From IMG/VR virus record IMGVR_UViG_3300042555_003025, positions 1 through 36,706 of that record: a stretch of 36,706 nt of DNA; one strand, written 5' to 3'. Positions 29,884 through 36,706 of the stretch are shown here, in pieces; position 1 is the first letter of the stretch, and every line of letters begins with the position of its first letter. The translations under genes were made by a program, and so were the position numbers. Source of the DNA: a virus. The notes beneath the pieces were generated by a model. That model was not told the DNA's origin. It saw only the letters and a program-made list of their open reading frames with translations, and made no database searches.

Positions 29884-31902
29884 TTACGACAGCAGCCCCC
29901 CGGGTCTTTTTTCACTAATCAGGGTGGATCGCACGGCGGCGGCAATGGTTTTGCCTAGGGCCTCTGCGTTTTGCCCACTGCTGGTTACGTTTTGGGATCC
30001 AGACTCCACATTGACATGCACCACAACGCTGGTATTGCCCCCGCCCTGCATGGCCACAGGAATGCGGCGGCCATCAGGCAGGGGGACAAATGCCTCGGGT
30101 GTGCGGCCTTCGCCAAACAGGGCAAGCTGGGGGCGGTTGGCAATGCCCCCCATGGAATAACGGTTTAATGGCATGGAACCGTCGCTGGTCATAATGCCGC
30201 CAAGGGCGTTGGGTGTAACATTGACAAAGCCGCTGGGGCTCATGGCCTTGCCACCCGATCCGGCCATACTTGCAAAAAAACTGCCAAAGCCGCCCCCAGA
30301 GGATGCCCCCCCGCCCCCAGAAAACGCCCCCGATAACATCCCCGCCAAAGGCCCCGTGATGCTTTGCCGGATGGCGATGCGGGCAATGTCTGCGATAATA
30401 GAATCGGCCAAATCTCGAAAAGATAGCTTGCCCGTGGTGGCCAAAGTGACAAAGGCATCCTCCACCCCGCGCAGGGCATTGCCCACCGCATCCCGCGCCG
30501 CCGTGGCGCGATCTTGAATGTCGGTCAAATAATCTTGGAAACCTTCTTGAATCCCCACATTGATGTCTTCCCGTTTCTTGCGAAAATCATCCAGCAGGGC
30601 CGTTGTTCTGGCTTTGGTGGCCTCAGCCTCGGCGGTAATCTGGGCGGCATATTGCCCCGACAAATCAATGGACCGCTGTTTGGCCTCGTTATCAATATCC
30701 CGCAGCATGACCATTTTTTCTTGCTCGGCCACGCTTTTGCCAATCAGACTGATCTCAAATTTCAGGGATTCTTCTTTTTCGCGGCTGCTGGCCAAAAAAT
30801 CAGACACGGCACTGCGCTGGCGTTCGTCTTCCCGCGCCCGCTCTTGCGCCAATTGCTTTAACGCGCGGGCCTCTTCGGCAATCTGGCGCTGGCGTTCGGC
30901 GGCATAGCTACGCTGGGCTTGGGCGGCTTTGTCGGCGGCGGCTTGCGCAGCGGCTTTTTCTGCCTCTAAAGCCTTAAACCTTGCCTCAGCATCCCCGCCC
31001 GAAATAGGTGACATTAAGCCACTAACAGTAGACATTTGGGGGTTATTGATGGGGGCTTTTCCAAACGTCGGCGTATAATTCATTTTTTGCCGCTGCTGTT
31101 CTAGCAATCCAGCGTTTCGTAAGGTATACCCAATCGTATTGTTCAAAAATTCTACAGATTCCAAAAGGCCGGAAACCGTAACCTCTGTAACGGAGGCCGC
31201 CATACCCTTAAATGCCTCGCCTAACCTGTTGAGTTTATCCCCAAAATCATCAAGGTTTTTAATCCCTTCTTCACTAAAACGACTCTGAAACTTTCTCATG
31301 CCCTCGTCGCCTTCTTCCAAGAGCGGCAACAGGCTGGCGAAGCCACGCCCCATAATTTTAGTGCCTTGCTCAAAAATGGCGGCATTGTCAGGGGCTGCGC
31401 GGATTTTTTGGGCCAGTTCTTCAAAAATATCCGACGTGGCCCGAATGGACCCATCATTGTTTGTCACGGCAATGCCTAAATCCTTAAAAGCCTTGGCGGC
31501 GTCTTGATTGCCCGACGCAGCGGCGGCAATGGTTTTGTTTAATTTACCCAAACCCCCCACGATGGTTTCAAAGGACACCCCCACCTGTTCACCCGCTTGG
31601 CGGTATTGATCCAGCCTCGTGGCCGCAACCGTGGTGGCAACGGCGGCGTCGTTTAATTTTCCGGCCAAGTCCACAGCACTTTTCCCAAGGCCCAAAAGAC
31701 CGGCCACAGAAACGCCGATACCCAAAGTCGCCAAGCCCCGAGACATACCAGCAATGCCAGAGGTCAAGGCCCCAATGCCGCCCGTGGACTGTTGCGCGGA
31801 CCGGCCAATGCCATCCACCCGTTTGCGGAAATCATCCAGCAAGGCCACATTGTTGGTTTGGGCATTGACGGCAAACTGGACGGTGCTTTCAAACCTAGCC
31901 AT
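29884..31902 (-). CDS. H: Tail tape measure protein
   Basis: A 672-residue tape measure (lambda H is 853), so the tail should be shorter than lambda's, other things equal. It starts MARFESTVQFAVNAQTNNVA and contains long helical and coiled-coil stretches (such as KALEAEKAAAQAAADKAAQ and REEDERQR-like segments), hydrophobic helices near residues 50-75, and the common end GRTPEAFVPLPDGRRIPVAM. ATG 31902 has GAGGGAGG upstream. A start 8 codons further up lacks this site. It overlaps T by 8 bases. Confidence 0.93.
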   Translation of the reverse strand: MARFESTVQFAVNAQTNNVALLDDFRKRVDGIGRSAQQSTGGIGALTSGIAGMSRGLATLGIGVSVAGLLGLGKSAVDLAGKLNDAAVATTVAATRLDQYRQAGEQVGVSFETIVGGLGKLNKTIAAAASGNQDAAKAFKDLGIAVTNNDGSIRATSDIFEELAQKIRAAPDNAAIFEQGTKIMGRGFASLLPLLEEGDEGMRKFQSRFSEEGIKNLDDFGDKLNRLGEAFKGMAASVTEVTVSGLLESVEFLNNTIGYTLRNAGLLEQQRQKMNYTPTFGKAPINNPQMSTVSGLMSPISGGDAEARFKALEAEKAAAQAAADKAAQAQRSYAAERQRQIAEEARALKQLAQERAREDERQRSAVSDFLASSREKEESLKFEISLIGKSVAEQEKMVMLRDIDNEAKQRSIDLSGQYAAQITAEAEATKARTTALLDDFRKKREDINVGIQEGFQDYLTDIQDRATAARDAVGNALRGVEDAFVTLATTGKLSFRDLADSIIADIARIAIRQSITGPLAGMLSGAFSGGGGASSGGGFGSFFASMAGSGGKAMSPSGFVNVTPNALGGIMTSDGSMPLNRYSMGGIANRPQLALFGEGRTPEAFVPLPDGRRIPVAMQGGGNTSVVVHVNVESGSQNVTSSGQNAEALGKTIAAAVRSTLISEKRPGGLLS

Positions 31903-32188
31903 GACGGGCCTCCCTCTTGCGGGCAAAATATGCCAACGTTTCGTCTTCCATGGTTTGAATATCCTTTAACAGCCCCAAACGCTCTTTTTTGGGGATCCCC
32001 ATGCTGCCCATAACCACAAACACAACGTTATAATCCAGCCCCAGCCGCGCCCCTTCCACAGCACGCCACTGAGTCTGCACCAGCAAAAACAGCTCGACGG
32101 CTTTTTCATTTTCGCCCATCAAATCACAGGTCAGGCTTTCCAGCCGCTCCTTGGCATCCGCTGCGCTCAAAGACCCATCTTGCCGCAT
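31895..32188 (-). CDS. T: Tail assembly chaperone T part (DUF1799-like)
   Basis: The open frame from ATG 32188 gives 97 residues with ELFLLVQTQWRAVEGARLGLDY, a DUF1799 hallmark in proteins placed just before tape measures. More probably it is made as an extension of G by -1 frameshifting: the frame is open back to the slippery site at 32251-32257 with no stop, giving 118 residues and a G-T product of about 225. No convincing ribosome site precedes ATG 32188. The pair acts as chaperone for tape measure. Confidence 0.8.
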   Translation of the reverse strand: MRQDGSLSAADAKERLESLTCDLMGENEKAVELFLLVQTQWRAVEGARLGLDYNVVFVVMGSMGIPKKERLGLLKDIQTMEDETLAYFARKREARHG

Positions 32189-32247
32189 ATCGAGAACCTC
32201 ATAGGCTTTGGATAGGCTGCCACCGACAATATGCAGGGCAGCCTGCC

Positions 32248-32571
32248 TTAGTTTTTTCTTTTAACCAAACTCCACGATTCATGGAACGCCTGAAAAAATA
32301 GCGTCATGATTTCGGGAAACTCGGTGATAAAATCCAGCAAAGCCTGATCGCTAAAGGGCACGTCGTTGCCGTCAACGTCTTTGCAACCCCGCCAACCCAC
32401 AACAATGGCCTTGATCTGGTCCACGGGTGGCAGGGCCTCAATGGTGGCAATCTTGTCTAGGGCGTGCCGTTTAAATTCCGCCTCAAACAGCGTCTTTTCA
32501 ACGATCTGGCCATTCTCGGCCACGTGGGCCACAATTGGCCAAAAGTAGGTTTCGGGGAGAATTCTAAACAT
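32248..32571 (-). CDS. G: Tail assembly chaperone G-like
   Basis: A 107-residue protein starting MFRILPETYFWPIVAHVAENG, with FEAEFKRHALDKI, VVGWRGCKDVDGNDVPFSDQALLDFITEFPEI, the pattern of lambda G-type chaperones in many siphophages. It coats tape measure before tail tube assembly. The last codons read Lys-Arg-Lys-Asn-stop over AGA AAA AAC TAA, which forms the slippery A AAA AAC. AAGGA precedes ATG 32571. Confidence 0.88.
   Translation of the reverse strand: MFRILPETYFWPIVAHVAENGQIVEKTLFEAEFKRHALDKIATIEALPPVDQIKAIVVGWRGCKDVDGNDVPFSDQALLDFITEFPEIMTLFFQAFHESWSLVKRKN
32251..32257 (-). other. Programmed -1 frameshift slippery site (A AAA AAC)
   Basis: On the minus strand the heptamer A AAA AAC lies in the required phase (AGA AAA AAC) directly before the G stop TAA. 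Slipping back one base continues into the T frame (CTA AGG CAG...), which is open to 31895. The heptamer is among the most efficient in bacteria. Gene order and the G/T families agree with the lambda G-GT model. Confidence 0.88.
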
Positions 32572-32580
32572 AACAATCCT

Positions 32581-33531
32581 TTAGTTCACCAAAATGCGGA
32601 TTTCATCATTGCCCGCGGTGGCCGATGGCGTCAAACGGGCGTTAAATTGGGTTGTGGATATGCCCTGCACGTCCCCATACTGGGGCTCGGTGACCTGTAC
32701 TGCGGGGGCAGAAATCACCACACGGTTGCCCGCTGTGGTGCCATGGGTGATGGTAAAGTTGCCTGTGACAGCATCCCGCACGTTCGCCCAATAATCTTTC
32801 TCGGCCTGCGTTGCGGATTCGATGGTGATCTGGCCCGTCACCTCGCGGTTGGTGATCAGGATGCTTTCACCCCCTGTACCCACAAAGGACCGATATTCCA
32901 CTTGATTCCCAGCATCAATGGTGATGCTGGACAAAACGGCGTTGGCATAGGATTGTAGGGTAAAGGCACTGCTGTTTTGGTTATTGAACACCAAGGGCGT
33001 CTGCCATCCCGTGTAAACGGCGGTTCCGGGGGTCACATCGGTGGGGGACTGATAAAGACCTGTAAAGGTAAAGTTCATCACAGGACGCTCGCGGTTGTTC
33101 ATGGCAATGGTAAATGTGCCACGCGCCCCACGAATCACGTGACGCACACCATCCCGAAAGGCATAAATCGTGACGCTGGCAAACGTTGGCCCACTGACAG
33201 GATCATACTGGACACTGACACCAGCGTTGACCGTTTCCGCAAACCCGCAAGCCCGAATCAAAGGGGCCCATTTGGGGGCTGTTCCTGCTGCGCCTGATCC
33301 TGCCAATTCGACAGAAAAGGACACCTCGGACCGAATGGCCGCAGGCAGCTGTTGACTGGCCCCCAAATAGGGGCGGATCAAATCCCGATTGACGTATTCC
33401 GATTGTGCGGGATTCATGCTTAAATCACTGATCAACATGGCATCCGTGCCCACAACAGGGACGGAATCCGTGCCATAGGTGGTTTCAATCTTTGCCAAAA
33501 TCAGCTGTTTACGGGTGAACAGTTGGGCCAT
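32581..33531 (-). CDS. Major tail (tube) protein
   Basis: A 316-residue tail tube protein starting MAQLFTRKQLILAKIETTYGT. Residues 1-60 with NRDLIRPYLGASQQLPAAIRSEVSF are typical of siphophage tube proteins, which stack as hexamers. The next 150 residues are all-beta. The end (about residue 230 on: TGQITIESATQAEKDYWANV and following) may be a separate domain. AAGGATG precedes ATG 33531. It lies between tail terminator and G, as expected. Confidence 0.88.
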   Translation of the reverse strand: MAQLFTRKQLILAKIETTYGTDSVPVVGTDAMLISDLSMNPAQSEYVNRDLIRPYLGASQQLPAAIRSEVSFSVELAGSGAAGTAPKWAPLIRACGFAETVNAGVSVQYDPVSGPTFASVTIYAFRDGVRHVIRGARGTFTIAMNNRERPVMNFTFTGLYQSPTDVTPGTAVYTGWQTPLVFNNQNSSAFTLQSYANAVLSSITIDAGNQVEYRSFVGTGGESILITNREVTGQITIESATQAEKDYWANVRDAVTGNFTITHGTTAGNRVVISAPAVQVTEPQYGDVQGISTTQFNARLTPSATAGNDEIRILVN

Positions 33532-33533
33532 GG

Positions 33534-33998
33534 TTACATCCTTTGTTGCCAGTTATCATAGGGGGTGCGGTAATTGATCTGGTATTCCAGCTGCGTTTCA
33601 CAGGCGGTGCCTTCGGAAAATTCCAGCGCATAGGTCACGTTGGTGCCGGTGATTGACAGCGCAAGGCCGCCCAGTTGGCCGTCTGCCATCAGGGCACTAT
33701 GGATCTGGGCCGCGAGGGCCTCGCTGGCCACATCGGGCGCATCTCCGCGTGTGAACAGACGCACGGAAACCAGCAGCTGCCAATCCTGATAAATCGTTGT
33801 GTTGTCAACTTCGCCGCTATCGGATACGGGCTCAATGATCACAGCGGGCAATTCCAAACGGCCAAGGGCCGCGCGGCGGGACCGGAATACCTTTAAACCC
33901 GTATTGCTCAAACCCCGAACACGCTCCACCACTGCTTGCAGGATGGACTCCCGCACGCTCAGGATATATTTGGGGGTGGCTTGGGATTTTTTGATCAT
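33534..33998 (-). CDS. Tail terminator-like protein (U-like)
   Basis: A 154-residue protein starting MIKKSQATPKYILSVRESIL. An initial helix, a strand segment (RRAALGRLELPAVIIEPVSD) and a beta core (DWQLLVSVRLFTRG) followed by a helix resemble tail terminators that cap the tube and join it to the connector. It overlaps the connector gene before it (ATGA) and ends 2 bases before the tube protein. Family from pattern and position. Confidence 0.7.
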   Translation of the reverse strand: MIKKSQATPKYILSVRESILQAVVERVRGLSNTGLKVFRSRRAALGRLELPAVIIEPVSDSGEVDNTTIYQDWQLLVSVRLFTRGDAPDVASEALAAQIHSALMADGQLGGLALSITGTNVTYALEFSEGTACETQLEYQINYRTPYDNWQQRM

Positions 33999-34300
33999 GA
34001 TTCGTCATCCAGCGGCGTGACCGTGGCCTCGGACAATAGGCCATCGTCAATCTGGCGCACAGTTTCCACGCGATAATCCTCGCCCTTAATGGTGACAACA
34101 TCACCGTGGCTCAAAAACGAAAAACTGGTGGTGGCAAAGGTCACCTTGCAGGACCGCCCAATAGACATACCGCCAAAGGCATCTTCGTCGGGCTTGTCAA
34201 AAATCACAGTCCCTGTTTTGCGGCCACCATTGCCTGTCACAACGGTGGCCGTTTCGCCCATGTCATCAAAAAACGCGCTCATGCGCTCGACAAAGGGCAT
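33995..34300 (-). CDS. Head-tail connector protein (FII-like)
   Basis: A 101-residue protein starting MPFVERMSAFFDDMGETATVV. It has DKPDEDAFGGMSIGRSCKVTF, GDVVTIKGEDYRVETVRQIDDG and a strand end, the beta-barrel pattern of gpFII-like head-tail joiners. AGGTGA lies before ATG 34300. Position between capsid-region and tail terminator genes agrees with lambda FII. Confidence 0.75.
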   Translation of the reverse strand: MPFVERMSAFFDDMGETATVVTGNGGRKTGTVIFDKPDEDAFGGMSIGRSCKVTFATTSFSFLSHGDVVTIKGEDYRVETVRQIDDGLLSEATVTPLDDES

Positions 34301-34307
34301 GGGTCAC

Positions 34308-34511
34308 CTACTTTTTAGACGTTTCTTTGGCGGATTCGTCTTTGTCGGGGATGCGGTAAGGGGCTTCTTTGGTGTAAACGCCGCGATTGGAGCCTATCAA
34401 GGAATCGGCGTCTTCTTGGTTTAACGCGAACACTTCCCCAATCTTGGCGTGGACGGTTTCATTGGAAGGCGTGATAACGATGGTTGCTTCTTTGATTAAA
34501 ACGTTAGGCAT
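34308..34511 (-). CDS. Small protein downstream of capsid
   Basis: A 67-residue protein starting MPNVLIKEATIVITPSNETV, with AKIGEVFALNQEDADSLIGSN and a highly charged Lys-rich end (DESAKETSKK). AAAGGAAAA precedes ATG 34511. It lies between the capsid fusion and FII-like genes; lambda FI has this place but no sequence similarity is seen. It may help head completion or DNA packaging. Confidence 0.62.
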   Translation of the reverse strand: MPNVLIKEATIVITPSNETVHAKIGEVFALNQEDADSLIGSNRGVYTKEAPYRIPDKDESAKETSKK

Positions 34512-34547
34512 AAATTTTCCTTTCAGGTTAATGGTTTAGATCTCAGA

Positions 34548-36386
34548 TTAAGGGGTTAAAGCGTCATCCATAACGGCAAAGGCCGCAGCTTGGCGAATCC
34601 CAAAATCCGCGTATTGATTGATGGTGATGCGCACCTGTCCATTGGTAGCCAAGGTGTAGGGGTCAATGGTGATTTCTGGGGAATCAAACAAAGCCAAAAC
34701 CGCCATGTCCCACATGCTGGAGAAAATCACCGATGAACACACACCGTTGGATGACCCTTTGGTGAGGTTACTGGGCACGTTATTGGACACCGCCACACGG
34801 TAGTCGTTCAATGGCTGCGCCCCACCATCCCACAAAAATTGTAGGTTTGTGGCCTTTTGTGTGCCTTTGGCCGTGCCACGGGTTTTGGTGTTGATCAGGT
34901 AACCCGCTGTCCCATCGGGCTCTGCGTTGGCGTTGGCCACGGCAGATTCCAAGCCAATGACGTGGGTCCAAGCAAAGTTAGCCCCGTTAGTGCCACCCAC
35001 AACAGATCCCACGCCGGACGTGTTCCGAATACCCCGCATGGCAGGGGCCGTACCACTTCCATTGATACACTCGTTTTCAATGGTCACAGCCAAGGATTGT
35101 AACAGATCATCCCGCAGCATAGCCTCAATGGAAATGCCCGATTGCAAAATGGCCTGCTTTGAATACTCCACAAACGCGCTTTTTCTCCGAGGCGTCAAAG
35201 ACAATTTGGCCGTTGTGGGCTGGGTTTCCGTTGCCGCTTGAACCTCTGTCACGTTACCAATGGATGAAGCGACCGTTTTGCGGGGGATATCGATATTGCC
35301 GGAAAGGCCCGTTAAAAACCGAATTCCCAAGCTGCCCATAACCAGATTGTTACGCAAAACATCGGTAAACATGTCATATCGGGTGTCTGTGGCCACAAGG
35401 TTTCCGGCCTCAGAGGCTGTTGCCACATTAAAATCACGACGGAAAATGTCGAAAGGCACAAAAAATCCACCCTCGGACACAGGCTTGCCCGTTCTTTTGG
35501 CCGCCGCCGCAACCGCTTCCCGCTCAAGGCCCGCCTGTGACCAATCGCCGGTCAGTTTGGCTTGGATTAAGCGTACCAAGGAAAAGTTCCTGACTTCTTT
35601 TTGGGTCATGCCAATGTGAAGGCTGCTGGTGTCCATGTGCTTTGTGGACATTTTGGCCATGATGGTGTCTTTGAATTGCTCCACGGTGTGGCCGCTACGG
35701 ATGGCGGTTTCAACATCTTTTTCCGTGACATAACCGCTGAAGGCATTTTTCATTTCATAAATGCCATTAATGCGGGCTTGGGGGTCGTGTTGGGTCAGGG
35801 CTTCGGTCATTTTAGGTTCCTCTTTCGTGATGGTGATTTGGGGTTGGGCTTTGGTTTGAATGTCAGGCTGGGGTTCAGGGTCAAGGGTGGGGGTATCATC
35901 CGACCGCCCCACACCGACGCCAATATCAGCGGGGATGGCCACGAGGGAGATTTCATAGGGCTGCCAGTCCGTGGCCCTGTAAACTTTGGTTTGGCCTTGG
36001 CCCTTAACCTCTTCAAATGTATGCACGACGTAACCGACAGACACAGACCGGCGGATGCCGTCCAAAACATCCTGATAAATTTCTTCGGCCCGTGCGCTAC
36101 GGCCAAAACGGACAACGGCCCTTGCCAGACCGTCGCCCTCGTCAACGGTGACGCTGTCCACAACACCGATCACATCGTTTGGGTCATGATTGACCAACAA
36201 ATTGGCCCCGCTTTCCAAACGATCCAAACGAATCTCTTGGCTGCGGTGGCCCAAAATCTCCATGCCAAAGGTGCGCTCGTAGGGAACATCCGAGCTAAAG
36301 GCCAGCGTGACGGTGCGATCATCCGACGGCTGTAAATCCGCGGTTTTGATTTGCAAGGTCCGTGTGTATTTTACGCTTGTTTTCAT
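34548..36386 (-). CDS. Prohead protease-major capsid fusion (HK97 type)
   Basis: A 612-residue protein joining two functions. Residues 1-160 are a U35 prohead protease: His67 (LLVNHDPNDVIG), Ser116 (RRSVSVGY; Ser114 is next best) and Glu145 (PYEISLVAIP) make the expected triad. A linker rich in Pro, Lys and Asp (155-200) leads to the scaffold-like delta region and then the HK97-fold capsid from about 300, with GGFFVPFDIF, SGNIDIPRKTV and NECINGSGTAPAMRGI. Cleavage after assembly would free the capsid. The start overlaps the portal stop (ATGA) and follows AGGAGG. Lambda uses a different protease, so the head module is a mosaic. Confidence 0.93.
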   Translation of the reverse strand: MKTSVKYTRTLQIKTADLQPSDDRTVTLAFSSDVPYERTFGMEILGHRSQEIRLDRLESGANLLVNHDPNDVIGVVDSVTVDEGDGLARAVVRFGRSARAEEIYQDVLDGIRRSVSVGYVVHTFEEVKGQGQTKVYRATDWQPYEISLVAIPADIGVGVGRSDDTPTLDPEPQPDIQTKAQPQITITKEEPKMTEALTQHDPQARINGIYEMKNAFSGYVTEKDVETAIRSGHTVEQFKDTIMAKMSTKHMDTSSLHIGMTQKEVRNFSLVRLIQAKLTGDWSQAGLEREAVAAAAKRTGKPVSEGGFFVPFDIFRRDFNVATASEAGNLVATDTRYDMFTDVLRNNLVMGSLGIRFLTGLSGNIDIPRKTVASSIGNVTEVQAATETQPTTAKLSLTPRRKSAFVEYSKQAILQSGISIEAMLRDDLLQSLAVTIENECINGSGTAPAMRGIRNTSGVGSVVGGTNGANFAWTHVIGLESAVANANAEPDGTAGYLINTKTRGTAKGTQKATNLQFLWDGGAQPLNDYRVAVSNNVPSNLTKGSSNGVCSSVIFSSMWDMAVLALFDSPEITIDPYTLATNGQVRITINQYADFGIRQAAAFAVMDDALTP

Positions 36387-36706
36387 GGGGTATTATCCTC
36401 CTGTGGTTCAACCGTATCTTGGGCAACACCCATGCCAAGCGAAAAATTCAGGCCCAAACTTTTTGCGTCATCCTGCTCTTTTTGCAGCTGCGCCCAGACG
36501 TCATACAGGTCGCGGCCTTGTTGGGCGGCGGCCTCTGTTCTGCTCATCAGGCCGTTATTGATGGCGGCAATGGTGGCCTCAATATCCTTCAGCGGGTCCA
36601 CCCACGCCCAGCGGCGGCCTTGCCAGACGTGGCGCATGGCCTCCCCCCGATCCCGAACGGACAAGGGTATGCCGCGATCACTAAGAATCAGGCCCTTCAA
36701 AATCGC
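36383..36706 (-). CDS. Portal protein, C-terminal part (continues at 1)
   Basis: This frame is the end of the portal gene that begins at 1351; the two parts share the 127-bp repeat and the same codon phase. From residue 409 or so it reads AILKGLILSDRGIPLSVRDRG, ATIAAINNGLMSRTEAAAQQGRDLYDVWAQL (the conserved portal helix region) and ends QEDNTP. The stop overlaps the capsid fusion start. Confidence 0.93.
   Translation of the reverse strand, partial: AILKGLILSDRGIPLSVRDRGEAMRHVWQGRRWAWVDPLKDIEATIAAINNGLMSRTEAAAQQGRDLYDVWAQLQKEQDDAKSLGLNFSLGMGVAQDTVEPQEDNTP
36421..36441 (-). promoter_or_regulatory. Sigma-54-like -24/-12 element, copy C (inside portal gene)
   Basis: On the minus strand: TTGGCA, six bases, TTGCC. 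It matches copy B over 21 bases with one difference. Lying within the last codons of the portal, it would start a transcript near 36411, 25 nt before the capsid fusion ATG and just ahead of its AGGAGG site. Confidence 0.48.
36580..36706. repeat. Direct terminal repeat, right copy (circular contig join)
   Basis: Identical to bases 1-127. When the copies are merged, the portal frame is continuous and the total is 36,579 bp. Confidence 0.95.

Noticed and set aside
30272-30286. Fourth TGGCA-N6-TTGC match on the minus strand
   Set aside because: It lies well inside the tape measure gene in an A-rich run, far from a start codon, and lacks the shared central bases of the three strong copies.
1-36706. 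Diversity-generating retroelement or reverse transcriptase for fibre variation
   Set aside because: No reverse transcriptase gene or template/variable repeat pair was seen.

Overview
This window is a complete temperate siphophage genome, lambda-like in its packaging and tail genes, carried as a circular contig. The last 127 bases repeat the first 127 exactly, and the portal gene reads without a break across the join. The real unit is therefore a 36,579-bp circle cut inside the portal gene. The host is probably an alphaproteobacterium. This rests on a GapR/DUF2312-like protein, a DUF2628 membrane protein and general protein relatedness. It is an inference; no host gene is present except the 3' part of a tRNA inside the putative attachment site.

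Layout. Nearly all of the minus strand is one direction of transcription. From the immunity region at about 9.4 kb it runs leftward through a small Cro-like regulator, a DUF1064 nuclease, replication genes, a gpZ-like minor tail protein, the small and large terminase subunits, a DNA methyltransferase, a gpW-like joiner and the portal. It crosses the circle join and continues with a prohead protease-capsid fusion, connector and tail terminator, tail tube, the G/T chaperone pair (with an A-AAA-AAC -1 frameshift site), tape measure, M, L, K, I, J, fibre genes, several small virion-like proteins and the lysis genes (XhlA-like, holin, lysozyme), ending at about 17.25 kb.

The plus strand carries the repressor (9.5-10.1 kb), then an early operon at 10.3-15.4 kb: two small envelope proteins, a DUF1566 protein, a YqaJ-type exonuclease, RecT, a GapR-like protein, an excisionase-like HTH protein, tyrosine integrase and small proteins including DUF6378. 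A second plus-strand unit at 15.86-17.23 kb has its own promoter and a roughly 190-nt leader before a BRO-family antirepressor, followed by two small membrane proteins. A lone DUF2628 gene lies between these units on the minus strand.

How it works together. A CI/LexA-like repressor with an intact self-cleavage dyad sits between two sets of AGTAC-N5-GTACT operator candidates that control the leftward and rightward early operons. The exonuclease/RecT pair does recombination, and Int with an Xis-like protein handles integration, apparently at a host tRNA-Arg gene. The putative attP lies 7 kb from int, in the tail/lysis region.

Most notable: three nearly identical 18-21-bp elements with the exact -24/-12 spacing of sigma-54 promoters sit just upstream of three virion-gene starts, all pointing in the direction of transcription. 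Also notable are the frameshift signal, the distant attP with paired 18-bp flanking repeats, the structured antirepressor leader and a gpL homologue with a large insertion inside its four-cysteine domain.
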